DNA of 39,003 nt, taken from NCBI GenBank assembly GCA_035533595.1, contig DATLTN010000020.1, forward strand, positions 1 through 39,003. The letters run 5' to 3'. The position numbers were made by a program, and so were the translations under genes. The notes beneath the pieces are model-generated. The model saw only the letters and a list, made by a program, of their open reading frames with translations, did no database searches and had not been told where the DNA came from. How positions within the stretch are numbered: the first letter of the stretch is position 1; the number at the start of each line of letters is the position of its first letter. The stretch comes from Acidimicrobiales bacterium. GTDB taxonomy: Bacteria; Actinomycetota; Acidimicrobiia; Acidimicrobiales; Bog-793. Positions 14,594 to 22,212 of the stretch are shown piece after piece.

Positions 14594-15439
14594 TCAGCCG
14601 AACAAGCCGTTCGGGAGGTAGGGCGCGGGGAGCGCCTCCACCCCCCGGCTCATCACCGCGCCGCGCACCACGAGGGTGCAGCCGGCGGTGGCCGCGGTCT
14701 CGACCGCCCATTGCTGCTCGGCGGCGATCCAGCTGAGGCCGATCTCGCCCGGGGAGCGCAGCACCCGCTCGAGGAGGCGGCGCGCCACCTCCTCGGTGCG
14801 GGCCGCGAGCGTGGTCAGGCGGTTCGCGCTGACGACCGCGTAGCCGCCCTCCTCGTCGAGCACCAGGCGCTGCCCGGCGCGCAGCCAGAAGCCGACGTCC
14901 TCGGAGCGGGCAGAGCCTCGCACGGCGCGGTCGATGTCGGCGACCACGGCGAGCTCCCCGGCGCTGCCCGGCGCGGCGGTGAGCTCGTCTCCCTCGGGAG
15001 CCCCCGCCCTCTTGGTGGCAAAGACGGTGGGGTGCAGCGAGAAGCCCGCCCGCACGTAGCGGTGCAGCGCCCGCGGGTCCATCGAGGAGAAGATGTACTG
15101 CGCTGTGCTGCCCTCGCCGTAGGAGAGCGCCCGTTCGAGGAGGCGCTTGCCGATCCCGCGGTCCTGGAAGTCGGGGTGCACGCCGAGCATCCCGAGCACG
15201 AAGGTCTTCTCCCGCCGGTGCGCCTGGCAGAAGCCGGCGACCCTGCCGTCGACCTCGGCGACCGCGCTCCCGAGGGGGTCCGTCCCGAGCAGGTGACGGA
15301 AGCGCGAGAGGTCGAGCGCTCGCTCCTTGTCACTGCGCTCGGGGGGCGGCCCCTCCCCGAGGCCGGCGAAGGCGGCCCGCCACAGCGTGTCCGCTTCTTC
15401 GACGTCGCTGTCGCGCATCGTCCTGATATCGAGGGCCAT
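14594..15439 (-). CDS. GNAT family N-acetyltransferase
   Basis: A 281-aa acetyl-CoA-dependent acetyltransferase. The N-terminal GNAT domain (1-150) has the acetyl-CoA loop in motif A, LGMLGVHPDFQDRGIGKRLLE, with the Q/R-x-x-G-x-G/A pattern as DRGIGK. The C-terminal half (about 155-281) is a second, degenerate GNAT-like domain or lid, as in some two-domain actinobacterial members. The substrate is not evident. The ATG at 15439 is 53 bp from a divergent secreted-protein gene. The 3' end abuts the VOC gene. Confidence 0.85.
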   Translation of the reverse strand: MALDIRTMRDSDVEEADTLWRAAFAGLGEGPPPERSDKERALDLSRFRHLLGTDPLGSAVAEVDGRVAGFCQAHRREKTFVLGMLGVHPDFQDRGIGKRLLERALSYGEGSTAQYIFSSMDPRALHRYVRAGFSLHPTVFATKRAGAPEGDELTAAPGSAGELAVVADIDRAVRGSARSEDVGFWLRAGQRLVLDEEGGYAVVSANRLTTLAARTEEVARRLLERVLRSPGEIGLSWIAAEQQWAVETAATAGCTLVVRGAVMSRGVEALPAPYLPNGLFG

Positions 15440-15478
15440 CCCCGCAGTCTTCCCGAAGCCTCCGGCCGAAAACGGCGT

Positions 15479-15484
15479 TAGCTT
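15479..15484 (+). promoter_or_regulatory. -10-like hexamer TAGCTT
   Basis: TAGCTT fits TANNNT and ends 8 nt before the ATG at 15493, with no ribosome site between. This is the same arrangement as at five other genes in the window, suggesting a leaderless transcript. Confidence 0.4.
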
Positions 15485-15492
15485 CCACGCGG

Positions 15493-16506
15493 ATGCCAGC
15501 GCGCACCTCGCTCCGGGGCTCGGCCCCCCGATCGTTCGGGGTCCTCACCGTCGCCGCGGCCCTCGCGGGCTTCGCCGCCCCGACCGCAATGGCCAGCCCG
15601 CCCTCCGCGGCGCACGCGACCACGGTGCCGGGCGCCGCCAACTGCCCGATGTTCCCGGCGAACAACGTCTGGAACACCGGGGTCAGCGCCCTTCCGGTGG
15701 ATGCGCACAGCGCGCAGTGGCTCGCGGCGATGTCCTCGGCGTCGACCGACCTGCACCCCGACTTCGGCCCCTCGGGGGATCCCGCGCTCCCGTACGGCAT
15801 CCCGTACACCGTCGTCTCGCCGGGCCAGCGGCTGGTGCGGCTGAGCTTCCAGTACGCCTCGGAGAGCGACCCCGGCCCCTACCCTTTCAGCGCCACCACG
15901 CCGATCGAGGGGGGAGCGAGCTCGGGCGGTGACCGCCACGCGATCATGGTCAACCCGAGGACCTGCACCCTCTACGAACTCTACGACGCCCGCTACTCGC
16001 CATCGGGCTCGACGGCCGGCTCGGAGGCGATCTGGCACCTGCGCTCGAACGCGCTGCGCCCGGCCGGATGGACCTCCGCCGACGCCGCCGGCCTCCCGAT
16101 CCTGCCCGGCCTGCTGAGCTACGAGGAGGTGCGCTCGGGAAGGGTCGAGCACGCGATCCGCATGACCGCCGAGGTCACCGACACCTCCTACCTCTGGCCG
16201 GCCCGCCACGAGGCGGGGGCTCGGGCGGACCCCGCCCTCCCGCCGATGGGGGCGCGCTTTCGCCTCGCGGCGAGCTTCCCCGTCGCCCACTACTCGCGCC
16301 TCGCGCGGGTGGTGCTGCGGACGATGCAGCGCTACGGGCTGATCGTCGCCGACAACGGCAGCAACTGGTACTTCCAGGGCGTCGCCGAGGCATGGCCGCT
16401 CTCGCTCGTCGACGAACTCAAGTCGATCCCGGCGAGCGCCTTCCAGGCGGTCGACGAGTCGAGCCTCGAGATCAGCGCGAACTCCGGTGCCGCCCGAAAG
16501 CGCTGA
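15493..16506 (+). CDS. Secreted conserved hypothetical protein
   Basis: A 337-aa exported protein of unknown function. The signal peptide covers about residues 1-35 (SFGVLTVAAALAGFAA, then AMASPPSA). The mature part has repeated aromatic-rich motifs found in a family of uncharacterised secreted proteins, as far as I recall: CPMFPANNVWN, LHPDFGPS, YGIPYTVV, GDRHAIMV, LYELYDA, LRPAGWTSADAAGLPI, SYLWPARH and NGSNWYFQG. The many conserved His, Asp and Trp residues suggest an enzyme or carbohydrate-binding protein. There is no membrane anchor. It ends 3 bp from the convergent MmgE/PrpD gene. Confidence 0.82.
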   Translation: MPARTSLRGSAPRSFGVLTVAAALAGFAAPTAMASPPSAAHATTVPGAANCPMFPANNVWNTGVSALPVDAHSAQWLAAMSSASTDLHPDFGPSGDPALPYGIPYTVVSPGQRLVRLSFQYASESDPGPYPFSATTPIEGGASSGGDRHAIMVNPRTCTLYELYDARYSPSGSTAGSEAIWHLRSNALRPAGWTSADAAGLPILPGLLSYEEVRSGRVEHAIRMTAEVTDTSYLWPARHEAGARADPALPPMGARFRLAASFPVAHYSRLARVVLRTMQRYGLIVADNGSNWYFQGVAEAWPLSLVDELKSIPASAFQAVDESSLEISANSGAARKR

Positions 16507-16509
16507 GGC

Positions 16510-17871
16510 TCAGGCCGCGACCGCGGTCGGCGCGAGGAGGCGGCGCAGCCCCCGCACGTCGTCGAGCGTCTCGAGGTGTAGGAGCTGGGCGGCGAGGGCG
16601 CGCGCGCCCTGGCTGCCGATCACGGGCGCGCTGAGCGCCTGGAACTTCGCCTCGAGGAGAGGACGCTCCTCCTCGGGGTCGACCCGCCAGGCGGGGCGCG
16701 CGGTGCTCTCGCTGAGCTCGCGCCGCCCCGCGGCCGTCTCGATTGTGACGACGGTGTCGTAGGGGCCGAGGGAGTCGTCGCCCTGCACGCGCACGCGCTG
16801 CTGGAGGCCGACGAGGAGTGGGTCGGCGGCGCGCTCGTCAGTGAAGGCGCTCTCGTCGGAGCGGCCGGTCGCGAGCGCGCTCGCGGCCGCGAAGCGCAAG
16901 CTGAACTTGGCCTCGAGGCCCGTCGTCGGAGCGGCGATGTTGCAGACCGCGAGGTGCCCCGGCGTGACCCGCACAATGATCTCCCGCACTTCGTCGGCGC
17001 GCACGCCCGCCTCGCGCAGGCCGAGCATCGCGTTGATCGTGCCGTGGGTGAAATAGCAGGCGGCGTGGAACTTGAAGAGGTTCCCGAGGAGGTGCCACGG
17101 CTCACCGAAGGGGGCCTCGAGGAGCTCGACGACGAGGTCGTCGGCCATCGTCGCGGCGAAGCCCTGTTCGGCGGCGAGGGCGTCGGGGGCGCTCGTGAAG
17201 CCGTCCCGCGCGAGGCGGGCGGCGAGGATCCCCGAGGCGGCGGCACGCCCGGCGTGCAGCGGCTTGCACATCGTGCCGAACATCGACTTGAGGCCGGCGG
17301 CCTGGGTCGCGGCGATGCCGATCGCCCGCTCGAGCGCTTCCGCGCCGAGGCCGAGGAGGTGGCCGGCGCCGACCGCGGCGCCGACGGTGCCGATGGTCGC
17401 GGTGGCATGGAAGCCGCGCGCGTAGTGGCTCGGGTCGACCGCCGCGCCGAGGCGGCACTCCGCCTCGTAGCCGGCGGCGAAGGCCGTGAGCAGCGCCTCG
17501 CCCGAGGCGCCGGAGAGCTCGCCGAGGGCGAGCACGGCTGGGAGGAGGGGCGCCGTCGGGTGGCCGCACAGCGGCACGGACATGTCGTCGTAGTCGAGGG
17601 CGTGGATCGCCGTGCCGTTGGCGAGGGCGGCGCCGGAGGCGTTGGTCGTCTCGGGGCGGCCGAGGATCGAGCACTGCCCGTCGGGGGCGTCCTCGAGGGC
17701 CACGGAGGCCGCGATCCGCGCCGCCTCGCTGCCGGCGCCCGCGAGGCCTACCCCCACGGCGTCGAGGAGGCAGTGCTTGGCGAGCGTGACCACGTCGGGC
17801 GGCAGCGCCGCGAAGCGCAGCGCCGCCGCCTCGGTCGCGAGCCGGGCGGTGCTCGAGGCCGTCGTGCTCAT
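16510..17871 (-). CDS. MmgE/PrpD family protein
   Basis: A 453-aa member of the family that includes 2-methylcitrate dehydratase (PrpD) and cis-aconitate decarboxylase; other members are untyped (de)hydratases or decarboxylases. The family core is visible: LLDAVGVGLAGAGSEAA near the N-terminus, then NGTAIHALDYDDM (about 84-96), the active-site-region GFHATATIGT, and the C-terminal lid domain from about 270. No prpB or prpC is nearby, so methylcitrate activity is not implied. The ATG overlaps the stop of the upstream ABM gene by 4 nt. Grouping with CoA-transferase and acyl-CoA dehydrogenase genes suggests a carboxylic-acid breakdown route. Confidence 0.9.
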   Translation of the reverse strand: MSTTASSTARLATEAAALRFAALPPDVVTLAKHCLLDAVGVGLAGAGSEAARIAASVALEDAPDGQCSILGRPETTNASGAALANGTAIHALDYDDMSVPLCGHPTAPLLPAVLALGELSGASGEALLTAFAAGYEAECRLGAAVDPSHYARGFHATATIGTVGAAVGAGHLLGLGAEALERAIGIAATQAAGLKSMFGTMCKPLHAGRAAASGILAARLARDGFTSAPDALAAEQGFAATMADDLVVELLEAPFGEPWHLLGNLFKFHAACYFTHGTINAMLGLREAGVRADEVREIIVRVTPGHLAVCNIAAPTTGLEAKFSLRFAAASALATGRSDESAFTDERAADPLLVGLQQRVRVQGDDSLGPYDTVVTIETAAGRRELSESTARPAWRVDPEEERPLLEAKFQALSAPVIGSQGARALAAQLLHLETLDDVRGLRRLLAPTAVAA

Positions 17872-18176
17872 CGGCCGGAGGGGCCGGCGCTCGGTTCCGC
17901 CGAGGCGACCTCGTAGTAGACGACGTTGCGCTCGAGGATTGGCACCTCGCCGCTCGCCGGGTTGGCGCGCATCGTCACCTGATGGGCCTCGAGGTCGCTG
18001 CGCGCCTCCCAGATCTCGAAGAGGCGGACCCGTCCGGGATGGAGGCTGTCGGCGGCGAAGCTGTACTCGATACAGCCGTGCTCGGCACGCGAGCGCACGA
18101 TCGCCTCGCTGCGCGAGGCGAGGAATTCCCGGCGCCGCTCTGGCGCGACATCGAACGTTCCGGCGACGATCAGCAC
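17868..18176 (-). CDS. Antibiotic biosynthesis monooxygenase (ABM/YgiN-like) family protein
   Basis: A 102-aa ferredoxin-like alpha/beta protein of the ABM family, which includes cofactor-free quinol monooxygenases. The typical pattern is clear: LIVAGTFDVAPERRREFL, then the EHGCIEYSF strand, RVRLFEIWEARSDLEAH and a final short strand (VVYYEVA). The GTG start has a GGGAGG site 5 nt upstream. It is translationally coupled to the MmgE/PrpD gene (ATGA overlap), so the two products probably share a pathway. The substrate is unknown. Confidence 0.88.
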   Translation of the reverse strand: MLIVAGTFDVAPERRREFLASRSEAIVRSRAEHGCIEYSFAADSLHPGRVRLFEIWEARSDLEAHQVTMRANPASGEVPILERNVVYYEVASAEPSAGPSGR

Positions 18177-18248
18177 ACTCGCACCTCCCTGCCAGCGACG
18201 TTAGCCCTCCCCCTTTCCCCGGGGGAGCGACGCGGCTAAGCCGAGGAG

Positions 18249-18674
18249 ATGGCGAACGAGCCCCGCCGCCGCTTCCATCTCGCCGTCCCCGTCGAGGACC
18301 TCGCGGCGGCCCGCGCCTTCTACGGCGGCGTCCTCGGCTGTGCGAGCGGCCGCAGCGCCCCCGACTGGATCGACTGGGACCTCTACGGCCACCAGGTGGT
18401 CACGCACGCCGTCGCCGGCCGCAGCGAGGTCGCGCACAACCCCGTCGACGGCCATGACGTCCCCGTCCCGCACTTCGGGGTGATCCTCTCGGTCGAGGAG
18501 TTCCACGAGCTCGCCGGGCGCCTCGACGCACAGGGCGTCGACTTCGTGATCGAGCCGCACGTGCGCTTCGAGGGCGAGGCGGGGGAGCAGTGGACGATGT
18601 TCTTCCTCGACCCCTCGGGCAACCCGCTCGAGTTCAAGGCGTTCGCCGACGACGGACAGGTCTTCGCCACCTGA
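18249..18674 (+). CDS. VOC family protein (glyoxalase/dioxygenase fold)
   Basis: A 141-aa single-subunit VOC protein. It begins [24 protein letters not shown], where the first metal-ligand His is expected, has [14 protein letters not shown] in the middle and ends with the ligand-bearing [15 protein letters not shown]. Wording of this kind is common in glyoxalase-like or dioxygenase-like proteins; the substrate is not evident. It lies alone on the plus strand inside a minus-strand catabolic cluster, divergent from the ABM gene with 72 bp between. A GAGGAG site sits directly before the ATG. Confidence 0.88.
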   Translation: MANEPRRRFHLAVPVEDLAAARAFYGGVLGCASGRSAPDWIDWDLYGHQVVTHAVAGRSEVAHNPVDGHDVPVPHFGVILSVEEFHELAGRLDAQGVDFVIEPHVRFEGEAGEQWTMFFLDPSGNPLEFKAFADDGQVFAT

Positions 18675-18678
18675 CGCC

Positions 18679-19869
18679 TCACACGACCCCCGCGGCGCGC
18701 AGCGCGGCGACGCGCTCGGGGGGGTAGCCGAGCTCCGCGAGGATCGCCGCGGTGTGTGCCCCGAGGGCGGGCACCGGGCCGAGGCTGAGCTCGCTGTCCC
18801 CGAGGGTGAAGGGGCGGCCGAAAATCTCGACGGGCCCCGCCTCGCTCGCGACGACCGGTAGCGACCCGAGGCGGGCGCGCAGCGCGGCGAGCGCCTCGAG
18901 GGGGGTGCGGAGCGCCGCGAAGGGCACGTCGGCCGCCTGCAGTCGCGCGGCGAAGGCCTCGCCGTCGAGCGCGCCGGCGACGGCGGCGATCTCGGCTTCC
19001 AGCGCGTCGCGGTGCGCGACGCGCGCCACGTTGCTCGCGAAGCGCTCGTCCTCCGCGAGAACGGGAGCGGCGAGCACAATCTCGCAGAAGCGGCGCCACT
19101 CGGCCGGGTTCTGCACCGCGACGATCACCACCGCGCCGTCGGCGGTGCGCACCGGGCCGTAGGGGGCGATGCTCGCGTGGTGCAGCCCTCGGCGCTGCGG
19201 ATCGCTGCCGCGGCCGGCGGCGACGTAGAGGGGCTGGGCCATCCACTCGGTGAGCGCGTCGAAGAGGTTCACCTCGATCGGCGGCGCGACCCCGTGACGC
19301 TCGCGCACGTAGAGGGCGGCGAGGATCGCCGAGTAGGCGTACATCCCCGCCGCGATGTCGGCGATCGAGATGCCGACCTTGGCAGCCTCGGCGGTGCTCC
19401 CCGTCACCGCCACGGCGCCGGCCTCGGCCTGCACGAGCAGGTCGTAGGCGCGCCGCGCCGCCTCCGGTCCGTGCGCGTCGTAGCCGGTCACCGAGCAAGT
19501 GATGAGGTGGGGGTGACGCGCCGTGAGCTGCTCGTGGGCGAGGCCAAGGCGCGCGACGGCGTCGTGCGAGAGGTTGGTGACGAAGACGTCGGCGCGGGCG
19601 AGCAGCTCCTCGAGGATCGCCAGCCCCTCGCCCGCCTTCACGTCGAGGGTGAGCGACTCCTTGGTGCGGTTGAGCCAGACGAAGTAGCTGGCGAGGCCGC
19701 CGACCGCGTCGTCGTAGCCGCGGCAGAAGTCGCCCTCGCCGACCCGTTCGACCTTGATCACCCGCGCCCCCAGGTCGGCGAGCTGGCGGGTCGCGAAGGG
19801 GGCGGCGACGGCCTGCTCGAGGCTGAGGATGAGCACCCCCTCGAGGGGGTGGGCGGGGCTCGGGGTCAC
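18679..19869 (-). CDS. CaiB/BaiF family III CoA-transferase
   Basis: Family III CoA-transferases move CoA between a donor acyl-CoA and an organic acid through an aspartyl anhydride. The 396-aa protein begins with the classic GVLILSLEQAVAAPFATRQLADLGARVIKVE-type region (given in part), followed by WLNRTKESLTLD, and the catalytic aspartate lies in RRAYDLLVQAEAG (about residue 139). The C-terminal small domain is present, so length is normal. GTG start at 19869. It is 18 bp downstream of the acyl-CoA dehydrogenase and probably in one operon with it, activating the acid that the dehydrogenase then oxidises. Confidence 0.92.
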   Translation of the reverse strand: MTPSPAHPLEGVLILSLEQAVAAPFATRQLADLGARVIKVERVGEGDFCRGYDDAVGGLASYFVWLNRTKESLTLDVKAGEGLAILEELLARADVFVTNLSHDAVARLGLAHEQLTARHPHLITCSVTGYDAHGPEAARRAYDLLVQAEAGAVAVTGSTAEAAKVGISIADIAAGMYAYSAILAALYVRERHGVAPPIEVNLFDALTEWMAQPLYVAAGRGSDPQRRGLHHASIAPYGPVRTADGAVVIVAVQNPAEWRRFCEIVLAAPVLAEDERFASNVARVAHRDALEAEIAAVAGALDGEAFAARLQAADVPFAALRTPLEALAALRARLGSLPVVASEAGPVEIFGRPFTLGDSELSLGPVPALGAHTAAILAELGYPPERVAALRAAGVV

Positions 19870-19887
19870 GACGCGCAGGTGCCGCGC

Positions 19888-21042
19888 TCAGTACGAGCGC
19901 GGCATGCCGAGGACGTTCTGCCCGAGATAGGCGAGCACGAGGTTGTTGCTCACCGGCGCGACCTCGAAGAGGTTGGTCTCGCGGAGCTTGCGCTCGATGT
20001 CGTTCTCGACCATGAAGGCGCTGCCCCCGAAGGCGGTGACGGCGGCCTCGCCGGCCTGGCGGGAGGCCCGAGAGGCGAGGAGCTTCGCCATGTTCGCCTC
20101 CGGACCGCAGGGACGGCCGGCGTCGAAGAGCTCCGCGGCGCGGTCGCGCATCAGCGCCGCCGCCTCGACCTCGGCGTGCGCCGCCGCAATCGGGAACTGC
20201 ACGCCCTGGTTCTCCCCGATCATCCTGCCGAAGACCTGCCGGGTGGAGGCGTAGGCGGCGGCACGGTTGACGAAGAAGCGGCCGTCGCCGATCGCCTCCG
20301 AGGCGATCAGGCAGCGCTCGGCGTTCCAGCCGTCGATGATGTAGCGGAAGCCCTTCCCCTCCTCGCCGACGAGGCCGCTCGCGGGCACGTGCAGGTCGGT
20401 GAGGAAGACCTGGTAGCTGTGGTGGTTGAACATCAATGGGATGCGCTGCCAGGTGACGCCCTCACCGGCTTCGCGCAGGTCGACGAGGAAGACCGAGAGG
20501 CCGTCGGTGCGGTGCTCGCTCTCGCCCGCCGGCGTGCTGCGCGCGAGCAGCAGCAGCAGGTCCGAGAACTCGACGCGCGAGATGAAGGTCTTCTGCCCGT
20601 TGATCACGTACTCGTCGCCGACGCGCGTCGCGCGCGTCGAGATGCGGGTCGTGTCCGAGCCGGCGTCGGGCTCGGTGACGCCGAAGGCCTGCAGGCGGAG
20701 CGTCCCCTTCGCGATGTCGGGGAGGTAGCGCGCCTTCAGCTCCTCCGAGCCGTGCCGGAGCACCGTGCCCATCGTGTACATCTGGGCGTGGCAGGCCGCC
20801 GCGTTGCCACCCGAGCGGTGGATCTCCTCGAGGATCACCGAGGCTTCGCCGATCCCGAGGCCGGCGCCGCCGTACTCCGGCGGGACGAGGGCCGCCAGGT
20901 AGCCGAGCTCGGTGAGCCGCTCGACGAAGGCCTCGGGGTAGGCGGCGGCGCGGTCCACCTCGCGCCAGTACGCGCCGTCGAAGGCCTCGACGGCGCGTCG
21001 CACCTCCTCGCGCAGGACCTGGCGCTCCTGTTCGTTCGGCAA
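19888..21042 (-). CDS. Acyl-CoA dehydrogenase
   Basis: A 384-aa FAD enzyme that introduces an alpha-beta double bond in an acyl-CoA. The N-terminal helical domain, the middle beta domain (QAFGVTEPDAGSDTTRI, then VINGQKTFIS) and the C-terminal helical domain are all present. The likely catalytic Glu lies in LFEVAPVSNN, at the position of YEG in medium-chain enzymes. The start is a TTG with GGAGG five nt upstream; the frame is open far beyond, but family similarity begins here and the length is typical. It leads the pair with the CoA-transferase gene. Confidence 0.9.
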   Translation of the reverse strand: MPNEQERQVLREEVRRAVEAFDGAYWREVDRAAAYPEAFVERLTELGYLAALVPPEYGGAGLGIGEASVILEEIHRSGGNAAACHAQMYTMGTVLRHGSEELKARYLPDIAKGTLRLQAFGVTEPDAGSDTTRISTRATRVGDEYVINGQKTFISRVEFSDLLLLLARSTPAGESEHRTDGLSVFLVDLREAGEGVTWQRIPLMFNHHSYQVFLTDLHVPASGLVGEEGKGFRYIIDGWNAERCLIASEAIGDGRFFVNRAAAYASTRQVFGRMIGENQGVQFPIAAAHAEVEAAALMRDRAAELFDAGRPCGPEANMAKLLASRASRQAGEAAVTAFGGSAFMVENDIERKLRETNLFEVAPVSNNLVLAYLGQNVLGMPRSY

Positions 21043-21204
21043 CGACTCCTCCGTCCCTCGCCGCGCCGTCGAACGGGCGTGGCGAGGCGATGCTAAAGCC
21101 CCCGCCACCGGCCGTCCGCCTGCCGGAGCGAGCAGCGGGTAGCGGCCGACGTGGCACGATGGCACCGTGGCGCCGGTGACCGAGCACGATCTGCCGCTGC
21201 GCCC

Positions 21205-22212
21205 GTGAGCGCGTCCCACCTCGTGCTCGCCGCGGCCGCGGGCACCCATACCCCCTTCGCGTCCATCCACTACTGGCAGGCGATCATCCTCGGCCTCATC
21301 CAGGGGGTGACCGAGCTCTTCCCGGTCTCGAGCATCGGCCACACCGTCGTGCTGCCGGCACTCTTCGGCTGGCACAACGTCGCCAACGCGCAGTCCCGCC
21401 CGGAGTCGTTCTGGCTCGCCTTCCTCGTCGGCCTGCACGTCGGCACGGCGCTCGCGCTACTCGCCTTCTACCGTCGGGACTGGCAACAGATCGTCGGCGG
21501 CCTCTACCACTCGGCGCGGCGGCGGAAGATCACGACCCCCGTCGAACGCCTCGGCTGGCTGCTCGTGCTCGCCACGATTCCCGCCGGGATCACCGGCGCG
21601 GCGCTCGAGCACGAGTTGCGGGTGCTCTTCGCGAAGCCCCTCGCCGCCTCGTGCTTCCTCATCGTGAACGGCTTCATCCTCCTCGGCGGCGAGGTCTTCC
21701 GCCGTCGCTCCGAGGTCCAGGAGCGCCGCCGGACGCGGATCGAGGCGCGACGGGCGCGGGTGGCCGCGGTGAACGCGCTGCGCGACCCGCAGGCCCCCCC
21801 GCCTCCGGCCACCCACGTCGGTCAGCAGCGGCACCTCGCCTCGCTCGAGCTCCGAGAGGGTTTCCTGATCGGCGTCGCGCAGGTGTTCGCGCTGATCGCC
21901 GGGATCAGCCGCTCGGGGATCACGATCGTCGCCGGACTCGTGCGCGGCCTCGACCACGAGGACGCCGCCCGCTTCTCCTTCCTGCTTGCGACCCCGGTGA
22001 TCCTCGCGGCAGGGGTCTACAAGTTGCCGGACCTGCTCGGACCACTCGGCAACGGCGTCCGCGGACAGACCGTCGTGGCCGCCCTCTTCGCCGGGGTCGC
22101 GGCGTGGTTCTCGGTGCGGTTCCTCTCGCGCTGGTTCACCACCCGCACCCTCATGCCCTTCGCCGTGTACTGCCTCATTGCAGGGAGCCTTCTCGTGGCC
22201 CGTTTCGCATGA
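21205..22212 (+). CDS. uppP: Undecaprenyl-diphosphatase UppP (BacA)
   Basis: UppP dephosphorylates undecaprenyl diphosphate, recycling the lipid carrier for peptidoglycan synthesis; overproduction gives bacitracin resistance. The family signatures are QGVTELFPVSSIGH (glutamate-rich motif near the N-terminus) and AGISRSGITI (the PGxSRS motif, with Gly-Ile in place of Pro-Gly). Eight or so membrane helices are visible. The GTG start at 21205 (335 aa) is chosen because the preceding residues are Arg/Ala-rich and unlike the family; 21151 is an alternative. An extra basic loop of about 45 residues lies between the helices near 21700-21840. The stop overlaps the glgP start (ATGA). Confidence 0.92.
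   Translation: MSASHLVLAAAAGTHTPFASIHYWQAIILGLIQGVTELFPVSSIGHTVVLPALFGWHNVANAQSRPESFWLAFLVGLHVGTALALLAFYRRDWQQIVGGLYHSARRRKITTPVERLGWLLVLATIPAGITGAALEHELRVLFAKPLAASCFLIVNGFILLGGEVFRRRSEVQERRRTRIEARRARVAAVNALRDPQAPPPPATHVGQQRHLASLELREGFLIGVAQVFALIAGISRSGITIVAGLVRGLDHEDAARFSFLLATPVILAAGVYKLPDLLGPLGNGVRGQTVVAALFAGVAAWFSVRFLSRWFTTRTLMPFAVYCLIAGSLLVARFA

Noticed and set aside
19012-21096. 694-codon plus-strand open frame
   Set aside because: It is a shadow of the CaiB-transferase and acyl-CoA dehydrogenase genes on the minus strand; composition is low-complexity and no motif appears.
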